From Mesostigma viride (Eukaryota > Streptophyta > Mesostigmatophyceae > Mesostigmatales > Mesostigmataceae), in NCBI GenBank assembly GCA_009746045.1, contig RPFO01000310.1, positions 3,354,600 through 3,403,599 of the forward strand: 49,000 nucleotides of DNA. Direction: 5' to 3'. The notes under the pieces were generated by a model. That model worked only from the letters and a program-made list of their open reading frames with translations, did not search any database and was not told the DNA's origin. The number at the start of each line of letters is the position of its first letter. Positions within the stretch are counted from its first letter, which is position 1. Made by a program: the position numbers and the translations under genes. Shown here piece after piece: positions 1-11,536 of this stretch.

Positions 1-416
1 AAAGTATCTGGATGCTTGAAGACCTCGCCTCTGATGAAAGCCTCTTGAAGACCTTGCCTCTGATGAAAGGCTGAGATCTGCGGTAATGATTGGAGCTGGC
101 AAAAAACATGCAACTGCTGTGTTACACCCCGCGGCGGACAACAAGCACAAACACCACAACAGCACCAAAGGCAAGCATGCTGGCAGACAGGGAAGAACAG
201 CGACAAAAAGGAGGTGGTGTGAGATGGGAAGCCGGAAGGGGAGGGCGAGAAAAAAAGGAAAAACTGAAGAAAGCAAGAAACTCGAACAGACTGATAGAAT
301 GACCTGTAAAAATAGTCTACGACCAACATGAAAAGCCTCCATGCTTGCCAGAAGGAGGGTTTAGGAGGGTATCGTCGTTCCAGACACAACCATGAAGTGG
401 CAAGGGACCAACTCAC

Positions 417-3400
417 CCCGCCTCTGCCACCGCCAGCATTTCTCGTCGGATAGCCTCTGGCTCCCGTGACTGCTCCTCCCCCCGCACACCCGGCACCACG
501 CAGTAGGAGCAGCGCTCGTTGCAGCCTGGGTCGGAACAGGCAGCAAAGCACACAGGGGGTCGACAGGCATGCCAATGAGTCATGGGGAATCGTGGGAACA
601 TGACATGCAGTCCTGCGCAGATGCAAGCACGGGTGCCCGACATCCTGAGTCAACCCTGCACAAAAGGAACTCAGAGCAGCACGCCAAGTGCAAATGGCGG
701 GACATGCAGGGAAGCGTGAGGGTGGCACCCCCATGGTGACATGACTGGCCATCGCCACCACCACCGCCAAGAGAAGCAACTCACCGTAGATGACGTTCAC
801 CCAGGCCGTCACCTTGGAGTCCCTGCGCACCATGGGGGAGGATGACAGCAGCGACAACAGGTGGCCAAGGGAGGTGTAGCGCGGGCGGGGACGAGCATGA
901 TGGTGTGAGGACAGGGGAGCGAAATGGACGCCAACTGCGGCATGATGGTGTGAGGGCAGGGGATGAGACGGACCAACTGCGGCATGATGGTGTGAGGGCA
1001 GGGGATGAGACGGACCAACTGCGGCATGATGGTGTGAGGGCAGGGGATGAGACGGGCCAACTGCGGCATGATGGTGTGAGGGCAGGGGATGAGACGGGCC
1101 AACTGCGGCATGATGGTGTGAGGGCAGGGGATGAGGCGGACCAACTGCGGCATGATGGTGTGAGGGCAGGGGACGAGACGGACCAACTGCGGCATGATGG
1201 TGTGAGGGCAGGGGATGAGACGGACCAACTGCGGCATGATGGTGTGAGGGCAGGGGACGAGACGGACCAACTGCGGCATGATGGTGTGAGGGCAGGGGAT
1301 GAGACGGACCAACTGCGGCATGATGGTGTGAGGGCAGGGGATGAGACGGACCAACTGCGGCATGATGGTGTGAGCACAGGGGATGAGGCGGACCAACTGC
1401 GGCATGATGGTGTGAGGGCAGGGGATGAGACGGACCAACTGCGGCATGATGGTGTGAGGGCAGGGGATGAGACGGACCAACTGCGGCATGATGGTGTGAG
1501 GGCAGGGGATGAGACGGACCAACTGCGGCATGATGGTGTGAGGGCAGGGGATGAGACGGACCAACTGCGGCATGATGGTGTGAGGGCAGGGGATGAGGTG
1601 GACGCCAACTGCGGCATGATGGTGTGAGGGCAGGGGATGAGATGGACCAACTGCGGCATGATGGTGTGAGGGCAGGGGATGAGACGGACCAACTGCGGCA
1701 TGATGGTGTGAGCACAGGGGATGCCAACTGCGGCATGATGGTGTGAGGGCAGGGGATGAGACGGACCAACTGCGGCATGATGGTGTGAGGACAGGGGACG
1801 AGACGGACCAACTGCGGCGTGATGGTGTGAGGACAGGGGAGCGAAATGGATGCCAACTGCGGTAGCATGACACTACCTTCACCGTAAGCAATGCTGGCTC
1901 CTAGCCAACAAGAACCCTATCACACCATACGGTGATGGCATTCAAAGGAATGTGCACCAGGAAGGGTGTGCAAGCGAGGCACCATGCTTTGCACGGCAAT
2001 GCCGAGAATTGGTGCGCGCCAAGCAGCCATGCTGACAACTGTACACACACCAGCCGCTGATACAATACAGTGCACGTGCCCATGATGTAACTGAGGCCTG
2101 AGCTCCCAACACCACGATACGCCATGCCACCCATATGCTACCAGGATGAATGCGCATCCCGCTTGGGACATGAGCACAGAGCAGGCAACTGGGGGGTGGA
2201 AGATCAGGCGCTCTGAGTGCGCCCTCATACACACACGGACACACAGGCACACGCCAAGACCCACTATTTGCATGTGTCACGACCCAGCCAGTCACTTTGC
2301 AAGCCGCTCTAATGCACAGTCTGCCAGCAATACAACTAAACGCAACCTCCACCTCCATGCCGTATAGCATAAACTGCCCCCTGATGGTGCCTGCCTACAC
2401 AACGGGCCCACATCCAGGTGTTCCAAACCAGGCAGCTCCCCCCCCCTCGGTTGCAAGTGCTGCACTGATTGCCCAAACGGGCTAAACTAAGGATATTCCC
2501 GACTGGGCATGAATGGATTGCGCTATAAATGAACCACAGCAGGCTTGAATGCACCGGTGACAACACTACCATGATAACATCAACAGATGCTACCGCCTTC
2601 CCACCCCTGGCTTGTGCGCTCCCACTCCCAAACACCATCACTCCCAAACACCATCACTCCCAAACACCATCACTCCCAAACACCATCACTCCCAAACACC
2701 ATCACTCCCAAACACCATCACTCCCAAACACCATCACTCCCAAACACCATCACTCCCAAACACCATCACTCCCAAACACCATCACTCCCAAACACCATCA
2801 CTCCCAAACACCATCACTCCCAAACACCATCACTCCCAAACACCATCACTCCCAAACACCATCACTCCCAAACACCATCACTCCCAAACACCATCACTCC
2901 CAAACACCATCACTCCCAAACACCATCACTCCCAAACACCATCACTCCCAAACACCATCACTCCCAAACACCATCACTCCCAAACACCATCACTCCCAAA
3001 CACCATCACTCCCAAACACCATCACTCCCAAACACCATCACTCCCAAACACCATCACTCCCAAACACCATCACTCCCAAACACCATCACTCCCAAACACC
3101 ATCACTCCCAAACACCATCACTCCCAAACACCTGCTAGTGCATTCCAACTCAACTCGTGCTACAGCCAGCCATCGCTGCTGCTGGCCATCGCTGCTGCTG
3201 GCCATCGCTGCTGCTAGCCATTGCTGCTGCTAGCCATCATCACTATTTACCATCAGCATGCACTACATCTACCCAGTCATCTTTCACTATACTGCGCCGA
3301 GGGCGTCACAGCTCACCGCCGCGGTACCGTGATCTGCGTCTACACACGCACACACACGCACACACCAGTGCGGCCACTATCTACACCCACACTCGTGCGT

Positions 3401-4920
3401 CCTCGCTCCTGCGCCCGCACTACTCAAGCGCCGTTACTCACCGCCGCGGCACGGAGATGTCCTCCAGAATGTGGATGGGCTCTGTCGCGCACACCTGGGT
3501 GCCGCGGTCCACCTGTAGTGGGGGGTTCAAAGGGGATAAAAAAAAGCCACGGTGTCACTATTTAATCACCTGAGGGTGTGTCTTCCTGTTGCTCATGTCA
3601 TCATGCCTAGACAGCGGACGTAACAAAGAAAAAGGTGTAATCATTTATTCAAATAAGGGCCCAACTCCCCATTGCTCAGCCATTCATGTCATCATCCGCT
3701 GATGCGCCAATCTCTCGTCGATTACCGTGTCCATGCACCTCCATCGTTTCCTCATGGCTGACATACCTAATTCTGGTAGTTGCCAGAATACAGCCCTGAG
3801 AGTGCTCACAACACATCAAGCCCAAGTCACCATAACATAGTCGTGAAACAACGGCATACTGCAATGCCAGACCAGAAAGTGAAATGCAGGGGTGGACTAC
3901 AGTGCAAGTGCTCTAGTGCATCGTCAGGAGTACTCATGGACATCATCAGAGGGGAGGAGCACGTGTGCCACCAAGAAGCTCTCTTGCCAGGATGCAGTAG
4001 GACCTTTGAGTAAAGATGGGACGCTACCAGGCATGCAGCAACCACCGGAAGCGCTCTCAACCACCAATAACAATGCAGATTTAAAAAATGCGGTATTTTA
4101 TCATTATTACCATTCTGGCACGATACATCGAGGCACGGCCGCAACTGTCTTTTGAGTGGCTTACTTGATCCAGCAGCTCTGCCAATCGGTTGACGTGCTG
4201 GGGCCCCATGACCAGGTCCACCTCTGGGACCCTCCGAAGTAGCCGCTCTCCTTCTTGCTGGGCGACGCAGCCAGCCACGACGACCCTCATGTCTGGGTTT
4301 GCGCGCCGCCGATCGGCATGTCTTCCCAGCGCGGAGTAGACCTGTGCGTGCATGCACGCCAGTAAAAATACTCGTTAGTACCTAGGGGCGCATGCCGGTA
4401 AATCCTCCACGGAACAACCCTGTCCGGCTAAAATAGATGCAAGCACGACTATTTCACCGAAAGAGACAACCTCTTCGCCTACCTTTTGCTCCGACTTATC
4501 GCGAATCGAGCACGTATTTAGGACGACCACGTCAGCCTCCTCCATGTCCTGAGTGCAATCGTATCCCATCTCTTCCAATACACCGGCCATGCGCTCGGAA
4601 TCTGCCAGGTTCATTTGACAGCCCATCGTATGCATCATGTACTTCTTCCCACTGGCCTTTTCGAGTTTCCGGATTGGCCGGAGGGCAGGTGGCCGAGACA
4701 GGACAATGCCGTCCTCTCCGCAAAAGTCGGAGCTTGCATCATGCTCTACCTCACCGGACAATGAAGAGTTTGCACTAAGAACAGCTTGCGCTGAAAGTCG
4801 GTTTGAACGGAGAGAAGTAGGCTTCCGAGCAAGGGCCTTTCCATGGATGGGGCGCGAGCTAGAAACAACGCCCTCACCAAAGAAAACAGAAGGACATTTA
4901 CAAAATGACAAAGACGCCAT
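417..4920 (-). CDS. miaB: Plastid-type MiaB tRNA methylthiotransferase, 5' five exons (gene runs off the left edge)
   Basis: Radical-SAM enzyme of the MiaB family, which adds a methylthio group to i6A37 of tRNAs. I place the exons at 4483-4920, 4165-4341, 3442-3512, 785-822 and 417-525; all junctions are GT-AG and the phases join without a break, giving about 277 residues. The N-terminus (MASLSF..., Ser/Arg-rich, few acidic residues) looks like a chloroplast transit peptide. The UPF0004 domain has its three cysteines in MGCQMN, NTCSIRD and [10 protein letters not shown]. Exon 4 gives [13 protein letters not shown] and exon 5 the radical-SAM cluster site [16 protein letters not shown] (CxxxCxxC). 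Wording such as [15 protein letters not shown] follows cyanobacterial MiaB more closely than animal CDK5RAP1. I chose ATG 4920 because the open frame upstream begins only at a GTG. The rest of the SAM barrel and the TRAM domain lie outside the window. No defect seen. Confidence 0.9.
892..1866. repeat. 42-bp minisatellite inside MiaB intron 3
   Basis: About 22-23 tandem copies of a 42-bp unit (core GCGGCATGATGGTGTGAGGG then CAGGGGATGAGACGGACCAA). Units differ by scattered substitutions (GAT/GAC, GAGACG/GAGGCG) and some are shortened near 1711-1730. The first and last units share the variant GGGGAGCGAAATGGA. Because 42 is a multiple of three, long stop-free frames of 14-residue repeats appear on both strands; I regard these as by-products because the array lies inside an intron (823-3441). 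Confidence 0.95.
2627..3133. repeat. 16-bp minisatellite inside MiaB intron 3
   Basis: About 31 head-to-tail copies of CACTCCCAAACACCAT with essentially no variation, which suggests recent expansion. Since 16 is not a multiple of three, the repeat reads through all three frames (Pro/His/Thr/Asn/Ser-rich), which explains the three overlapping open frames here. Confidence 0.95.
3172..3236. repeat. Short 16-bp GCTGCTGCTG-type tandem repeat
   Basis: Four copies of GCCATCGCTGCTGCTG (the last two with TAG or ATT variants) start about 40 bp after the larger 16-bp array and have the same unit length but an unrelated sequence. Still within MiaB intron 3. Confidence 0.85.
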
Positions 4921-6500
4921 ATCGGCAAATTCCACGTCAGCGAGCAGAGGTCAAAAACCAGCCTGAACCTTCCAAAGATTCGAAAAGCTCAAACACTACA
5001 GCATATTATGAAGGCTGGCTCAGTTGTTTTCCATTGGCCGATGTCGCTAAGGAAATGCGACACTCCGCTTTATTAATTTTGCGAGCCGACTAGCTGCTTG
5101 CACAGCAGCTGCTGGGTTTCGGACTTTCGGTAAAGCAGCTTTTGCCTGTCAATTAACAACAATTAATGCGCCTGCCCCTGCTGCCCACCGCCCGGCGCCC
5201 TACAACGACATGGCAGACTCGCTGCTGGGCTTTGGTGGTGGCTGGGGCACTTGCGCAGTCAGTCAGTCAGTCAGTGTTGTTCGGTTGAGTTGTTAGATTT
5301 GGACTTGATCGAGTTGTTGTTGTTGAGACTTGTTGTTGTTGTTGTGTCCCACGCCGCCCAAGGGCAGCAGAGAATCTATAGTGGCCGAGGGCCGGATATA
5401 TTTAGTATCGGTGGTACTATCGGGGCAGTCCGTCAGTGTACATATTCTCGAGCCTTGCGCAGTTGGCTGCCAGTGCAACAGATTCCTAGTATAGGCCAGT
5501 CTTGATAACGTTTTGTCCACCGTTTGGTACGAAGCGGCCACGCAAGCAGTGCAGAACCCTGATGGAGGACCGGTGACATGCCCAGCCAAAATTTCACGGG
5601 TACTAGGGTCTGGCCCCAAGGCTGCCGGTGGCTGCATTGGTCTGGCCCCTATATAAATATAGGGGCTGCGGCTGAAATAGCCTGCCGGCGGGTGGTCATG
5701 GCCCCCATATGGCGAGCCTACTGCCAAAGGGGATTTGCCACGTGGCAAGTGCTCGTCTGCAGTGTTTGGACTTCGGCGGGTGTTTCCAGCTGCACTAGGA
5801 ATAAGCGGCGTTTAGGGGGCATAGGAATACGTGCACACATTTTGTTCCGGATTATTCCAGCATGGTTGAGTGCCAAGCGGACGTCACCCTCAAAGGGTCA
5901 CATTATTACGTCAGTTTCAAACCGAACATTCATTGGTGCTTCGCCAGGATTTCCTTTACGGGACGCCAGCCCAGTTGCGGTAACTGCTAACTAGTCTGTT
6001 AGCGAAATGGATTATCGATATATTTTTCATTTTGCCTTCGTATATCTCAAGTATTGTCAGCGGGCCTTGGAAAGGGAGCAAATTCAGCAAGCGCTGCGGA
6101 ACTTAGATACTAAAATTTCGTTTTTTGTTCGTAACGTACAGCCAATCATTTTGCTCCCGGATCAAAGTGTGATCTGGTCACTGAACACGAATTCAGCGCG
6201 TTGGGGGTGGGCATATGGGGGCCGGCTGTCGGCGCACCGGTGGCGGCGCCCCAGGGGGGCGCTAGCATACTGGGGGCCAGCAAGTTTCATTCCGGCGGTT
6301 GGCATTGGACCCTGAGTTCAATATGGGGGCCGGACATTTCGACCTGGCGGTGGCGGTATTGGGCCCCCAAATAGCATGGCTGTATGTCACCGGTCCTCCT
6401 GATGGCCACGATCCTTGATCTCCTGCTGGCTGCTGGGCTGCTTGCGCCGCGCAAAACTTTGATGGAGGAGGTGCCGCGCCGGTGGTACAGTACACCGACT
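4921..6500. other. Region upstream of MiaB; no gene recognised
   Basis: This holds the presumed MiaB 5' UTR and promoter on the minus strand, a (CAGT)n run at 5257-5275, a GTT-rich stretch at 5311-5345, and a GC-rich segment at 6210-6370 with repeated GGGGGCC/GGCGG motifs. The short open frames have no recognisable domain and are interrupted in all frames. It may include the 5' part of the non-LTR element whose ORF1 follows, but I see no boundary. Confidence 0.5.
5647..5666. repeat. TATA-containing inverted repeat
   Basis: CCCCTATATAAATATAGGGG: 8-bp perfect arms around TAAA. It could form a hairpin or act as a TATA-type core element, but no gene start is evident nearby. Confidence 0.5.
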
Positions 6501-6502
6501 GC

Positions 6503-6592
6503 ACGACTGTACAAGGTTGAGGATGCACAAGGTTGTCAGGATGAGGGTACTGTACAACTGTACAAGGTCGGTTGAGGATGTACAAGGTTGTG
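6503..6592. repeat. Degenerate tandem repeat around TGTACAAGGTTGAGGATG
   Basis: Four to five irregular copies of a unit containing (T)ACAAGGTTG(A)GGATG, separated by CTGTACAACTGTACAAGG. It lies directly before the element A ORF1 remnant. Confidence 0.7.
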
Positions 6593-6601
6593 GATGAGGA
6601 T

Positions 6602-7640
6602 TCTTACTTATTAGAGAGAGGAAAAGGAGCTTTCCGGCTCCCAGCGGCCCCAACCCACTCCGTCGCCCTCGTCCTTGCCCAATCCGGCGACTGGCTGAGT
6701 GGCCGGGGCCCGCAAACCGGCCACCGCCAGCAAACCCGTCGCCAACTGAAGCGCCTCGCCAGGGCCCAAGCTGAATTCTGCTACGAAACAAGCAAATGGC
6801 GACAGTACCTAGATTACGCATGTTGTACGTTCGATCAGTGGCTGCCGGGCTGCGACCGACTGACCGACGCACAATGCACCGAGATGATAGTGCATCATTA
6901 CTATGCACGGGACACCAATATCACGGCGCAACTCAAGCAACAAGCCCTCGACCTTCGCGAGGAAGCCGACATCACCAGGCGCAGCCACAATGTCATCGTC
7001 AAGCACTAAGAAATTCGTACTCAATTTTCGTCATCCAAATCGGAGGGACTGAAATATTCGACCAAGGACTAGATATTTCATCGAATTTTCAGAGCTGGCC
7101 AATTGATGCCAAATGGCGCGATTCTAGATAACATATGTTGCTTTACGGCAGGTATTCGACGGTGCCGAACTTCGAAATTGAATTTGTAACCCGGCCCCCG
7201 CCGTATTGACGGAACCACATTCTCGCATAAGTTGCGTTTCCGCGGTGGCGAAATGTAGTGGACCAGCCACCAGGTGAGACCTCCACGAGCCTTCTTGAGG
7301 CATTTAAGCGCGACATTTTTGCCCCCATGCTACTCGCTGGTGAGCTGGACATGTCGGCTGTCCGCCTCCCCCGCGCGCGGGGGAAGGCTGGCCCGGCACC
7401 CGTGCTCCTCACCTTTAAGTACATGGCGGACAAGCTGCCGCAAGAAGCTCTCGGAGACTCGCTTTGAACACGCTGGACGACGACTTGACCCTGGCCCAGC
7501 AATAGCGGCGACGCGAGCTATGGCCGACCTACCTTCAGCTCCGGCAGAGCGCACGGGGGAAGCCGGTATACTGGAGGGGGGCGGTCATCCACGTTGACCA
7601 CAAGCCCTGGCAGCCCCCTCCTGCCCGCACCTCAGACTAG
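6602..7640 (+). pseudogene. Element A: decayed ORF1 of an ORF1-only non-LTR retrotransposon
   Basis: Degraded ORF1-type nucleic-acid-binding protein of a LINE. The first part (6572-7009) is open and ends in a helical stretch, LKQQALDLREEADITRRSHN, as at a coiled-coil/RRM border. The second part (7258-7467) has PPGETSTSLLEAFKRDIF and PAPVLLTFKYMADKL. The third (7460-7640, with an in-frame stop) gives LDDDLTLAQQ, RRRELWPTYLQ and GKPVYWRGAVIHVDHKPW, matching the C-terminal domain of the better preserved copies at 24.3 and 40.5 kb. Stops and frameshifts show it is dead. No ORF2 follows. The element is interrupted at 7677 by the LTR retrotransposon and appears to resume at 31891. Confidence 0.7.
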
Positions 7641-7676
7641 GAATATATACCAGTAGTGTAGATTAGTCAGGCTCGG

Positions 7677-8309
7677 TGTTACGACCCGGTTCTTCTACTC
7701 TACCTCGACCCCAGGATCTAACCTGTCCTAGTAGACTAACTAACCCGGTAGAAGAAGGAACCCTGTTCTGCATTTTGAAAGATCGTTGAACTCCCGACTC
7801 TAATATTGCTTTCCGATAATTGTTTCCATACTAAGCAATTGACACATTTACTTAGACATTACTGGCAATAATGTACATCCATGGTTCGACTAGCTATAAC
7901 AAGCCATATCAAAGGTCGAACTGTCAACACAAGGAAATTGCAACACCTAAATTGGCCGACAACCTCGTGCGTGCTCGGGCCACACATGGCCCTCGCCTGT
8001 ACGATCACGGACAGGGTAGATCTACGCAGGACAACATTCTATTGCCCCGTAGAGAGGGCGCTGGTCCAGAACACACAGAGCGCCAACGGTCCAGGCCATA
8101 AAGTACGCAGCGCGGCGCGACTGCACCGGCCCACAGCACTGAACAATTGACACGTAACTGGACCGACTAATAAAAAGGGTCCTAACCACACGTAAACGTA
8201 GGATGGACAACAGTCGTAACCACGGACTGTTCCGGAATAGCTGAGGCCACCAATAACGTAAGGCCTGAATTTACGGCCGTAATAACACAGTTTGTTACGC
8301 GCCGTAACA
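7677..8309 (-). repeat. 3' LTR of the 24.2-kb retrotransposon
   Basis: 633 bp, near-identical to 31262-31890. Begins TGTTACGACC and ends GCGCCGTAACA; the 7-bp termini TGTTACG/CGTAACA are inverted. The short open frames inside it are not coding. Confidence 0.95.
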
Positions 8310-8319
8310 CCTCCCCCCC
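8310..8319 (-). promoter_or_regulatory. Polypurine tract of the LTR retrotransposon
   Basis: On the minus strand GGGGGGGAGG lies directly against TGTTACG of the LTR, the expected position of the plus-strand primer. This sets the orientation of the element. Confidence 0.8.
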
Positions 8320-9380
8320 ATAAAAGGTAGGGAGTCCTCTCCCTACGTCAGGGGAGCATAAACACTGGATCATACACAGACGGAGGTAGGTCGGTAGGAA
8401 TAAAAACCTATCGCACCCAACTATAACCCAACACAATCAACTAGCCACCCAGGGCTCCCAGCGCAAATAAGTTAACCTCGGGTCCACCCCAAATGGTGTA
8501 GGGATCACCAGCACCACGCCGGGTGTGAGGCTCCCCTAACTGCCTTGCACTGAGGCTTGCCGGGCGGGACGGCACTAGGCAGGACACGCGTAGGAAACAA
8601 TACTCGCACCAAGTGCCAAGGATAACCAACCAACTGGCCAAGCATAGAGGGCGACTCTATATACCGGAGGGACAACACCCTCAGGTCGGGCCTAGAGCCC
8701 TCTATCTACTGGCCATCAGCCTGGTAGGTCCCGCGCGTCGCTATCAGCACATCCAAGTACGCGCGGTAATGAACGACATCCTCGTCGTTGTCATGGCGGC
8801 CAATGGTAAGGTAGACATCCTCCCACACAACGGTAGGAAACAAAACCAGGAAAGCCCAGTAACACCGATGTTGGGTGATCACAATGAGCATACAAGCCTA
8901 ATCAAAATGGCTACACTCGAACAATCAGGAAAAAGGGTTCCAATGCCAGGAGGCAGAGTACACGCAGATAGGGACGGCTCGCACAGGTCAGCCGAGGGCG
9001 CACCAACGTGGAGAAGAACAGATGCAACAGCAGATCCACGTTGGCATGCCACATCCGGATGTGCCGAATCTCACGACCCTCTCAGATGCGGAGATCCTGT
9101 CGCGCGTTGGTGGACAGGGGACCACTAGCGCTCGCACGGGGCGGGGGGGGGCACTGTAGGCATCCGACCCCTGACCGGGCAGCGGCGCAGGCCGACAAGC
9201 GTCCCAAACCGCGGTAGGCCTTGTACAGCAGCATATACAACAACACCATATGGTACGACGGCCTGTCAGAATCCAGCGGCAGCGCTGGATCAGATAGAAT
9301 GTCAAGGCGCTGGGTGAAGGCCGCGGAGCGGATCGACAGCATCCAGCCAGCCACTCGATCACCAAGCGCACCTGCTCCGC
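8320..9380 (-). pseudogene. 3' internal region of the LTR element, helical-protein remnant
   Basis: On the minus strand 9644-9360 reads through YRRLTALELAEQVRLV and, after a frame change near 9355, continues as LAGWMLSIRSAAFTQRLDI and YHMVLLYMLLYKAYRGLG; a further frame gives IRHIRMWHANVDLLLHLFF. It looks like a decayed alpha-helical protein (capsid-like or an extra ORF downstream of pol). I do not recognise the family. Nothing can be assigned between about 8320 and 8950. Confidence 0.35.
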
Positions 9381-10300
9381 CAACTCCAGCGCGGTGAGAC
9401 GACGGTAGGAGTGACCAGCACCATCCGCGGGCAGCGCACTCCGCGCAGCAGCAGCGTCGGTGGGGCCAGCCAGGGGCACGGCAGCCGTAGGCGGCGGCAA
9501 AACACTGCCGGAAGAAGACGACGCAGAACCCGTAGACAGCGCGGTCGCCACAGGTTCAACCGGAGGCGCCACGGAGGTAGGAATAGGGTCGCACGCAGGG
9601 GCGACAGGTACCTCGGGCACCGCGACATACTCTCGCATGGCCACAACAGGATTGCGGGGTGACGCGCCGATGACTCCTGACGTCGCGACAACGTCGCAAG
9701 GGTGCGCGACATGAGCGCTCGTAGGAGAGCGCTAGGGGCGCAAACCGACGCCACAGAGGCGCAAGTAGGCGTGGCATGCAGAGGTAGGCGGCACCACGAA
9801 TTGTCAGATGCCGGACGACGGCGCCACAGAGTCGGGAGACGGTGCGACAAACGCGCGTGACGTAGCAACATGATCGGGAAGCGGTGCAACAGACTCGCAC
9901 GGCGTCGCACCAGAGTCGACTGGGGACGCGACAGGGGCGCGCACAGGCATGTAAGGGTCGCTCGTCAGCGCAACAACAGCGGACGACAAGGCGACAGGGT
10001 CGCATGGAGGGGCGACAGCCGCGGCAACTGGGTCGCCCAGGTCCCACAAGGGCGCGACGGGCGCGCACAGTGGCGCAACAGGGTCGCACAATGGCGCAAC
10101 AGTAGTGACTTAGATGACGCGACCGCGACTGTGGACAGCGGGCTCGAGTCGCCCAACAGCGCATCGTTGTCGAAATGAGTAGCGACAGCCACGGAAGACG
10201 TCTCTCCAACAACGGATGGCGTCGCACCAGCAACGGAAGGCAACGCGCGAGCAGCGGAAGGCATCACAACTGGCGGCGCAGTAGGTGGGCACACCAGGCG
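9380..10300 (-). pseudogene. Low-complexity VAP/VAT-rich coding remnant in the LTR element
   Basis: The minus strand encodes, across several frames, an irregular peptide repeat of the type D-x-V-A-P-x-x (for example PVAPLCAPVAPLWD, ESVAPLPDHVATS, SVAVATHFDNDALL). At DNA level it is a degenerate array around GGCGCGACGGG or GTCGCAACGGG. It directly follows the integrase-finger remnant in the direction of transcription, where the integrase core would be expected, so the core appears to have been replaced. Confidence 0.45.
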
Positions 10301-10404
10301 GCGTTGTTAGCGGTGCAACCGGCAGCCCAAAGTAGGCTACCCAAGACCGATCGCCAATGCAGCAGCTAGTATAGATGCGAGCCCAAAAGGGAAGGGTGCG
10401 GAAA

Positions 10405-10690
10405 CTTGCTATCTGTCTCCCGTAGGTATTATCTCCTGACAAGATTCACAAGTTCGCACCTACTCTTATGCATCACTGGACCAAGAAGGCCAGTCATAGG
10501 GCGAGTGACCAAGTCAATTGGACACGCTTGTTACAATGATGGGCATACAAGTCATGTAACCAGTAGACCAGCAGGGCAGATAGGAGGCACATAGAGGCGC
10601 CACTGCAGGGGATCTTCCTTTCCTAACACATAGAGAAAGCCACTTGGGAATCTACAAGGGTATCGACCAAACTCTTGTGGGTGGGACGCA
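10405..10690 (-). pseudogene. Integrase zinc-finger (HHCC-type) remnant
   Basis: Across frames on the minus strand: GFLYVLGKEDPLQWRLYVPP, then PYDWPSW, VRTCESCQEI and SAPFPF. This follows the order of a Ty3-type integrase N-terminus (a substrate loop ending in RLxVP, a YxWPxM-like motif, then CxxCQ followed by a LxPLPxP-like stretch). Stops interrupt it and the two histidines are not clearly preserved. It is the only pol-type piece I see downstream of the protease. Confidence 0.45.
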
Positions 10691-11510
10691 GTAGCAGCAA
10701 GTGCCTCAGGCTCAGTAGCGTTAAACCGACTAATTAGCGTTCCATGTCAAAGGTAGGGGTAGCAGCAGTCGTATCTTAGTACTGCAGCAACAACTTTGCC
10801 AAACAATAGAGGACCTGAAGGCTCTACACAGAGTGCAATCATACGCCGTATAATACGGTATAATACGGTATAATACGTAATACGCTGGCTTTGAGCGTAT
10901 GATTTTTCATACGTAATACGTTTTAGCGCATAATGACGTATTATACCGTATTATACCGTATAATGCCGTGTTTTCCGCGTTTTTTTTACGTTTTGCGCGG
11001 CTAGGATGCCAGAACGACAGGGCAACGATTTGAAGCAACAGATTTCGTATCTCTACTAAGTACTGACCCGTCTGAACTTTCACAATTCGACGCGATCTTA
11101 TTTTGAAATTGTGGTGCACAGTGCGCGCACCGTGCGGAGGTGGCCATGGCGACGTGCGTTCCGTTAAAATATGGCTAATCCGGCGGGCGACAGGCGAAAA
11201 AATTAAGCCGATGGTTAAAAGTGATGTTCTATTATGATGTTTCATAGCAAGATCTGCACTATTTGCAAATTCGCTGCCTTTGTTGTTACAGATTTGCACG
11301 GGGGTCTCATCCAACATTTTGTCCGCGATGAATAATCTAGCATGTGTGCCTGCGACGGTAGAACTCGATATTCGTGGGTTATTTTGATGCAGCAAGAGCC
11401 GTTTAGTAACGGACACCATGAAAATAACCTAAGCATCTTCGATCTGCAGCCATTTCCTGTCATTTCTAAAATGATTTCGTTCAGGCCTGCGCGATCCGCC
11501 CTTAGTCGGG

Positions 11511-11536
11511 AAACCACCCGACCTGTCGGGTGGTTT
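11511..11536. repeat. Perfect hairpin inside hAT 1
   Basis: AAACCACCCGAC, a 2-nt spacer CT, then GTCGGGTGGTTT: 12-bp perfect arms. A related CGGGTGGTTTGAC half recurs near 12520. Confidence 0.8.

Noticed and set aside
1-416. Further MiaB exon in the first 416 bases
   Set aside because: I looked for the expected continuation after EAIRREM on the minus strand and found none; it must lie left of the window.
892-1866. CRISPR-like array
   Set aside because: The repeats are contiguous, with no unique spacers, and the window is eukaryotic.
781-1891. Long open frames of 261-360 codons on both strands with 14-residue repeats
   Set aside because: They are a by-product of a 42-bp (3 x 14) tandem repeat inside a MiaB intron; neither strand has a start context or flanking exons.
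2529-3233. Three overlapping Pro/His/Thr-rich open frames
   Set aside because: A uniform 16-bp repeat reads the same peptide cycle in all three frames.
7871-8210. Open frames repeated at 7881-8150 and 31462-31731
   Set aside because: Both lie inside the LTRs and are conserved only because the LTRs are near-identical.
9411-10105. Arg/Gly/Gln-rich plus-strand open frames
   Set aside because: Antisense of the VAP-repeat remnant of the LTR element; low complexity explains the openness.
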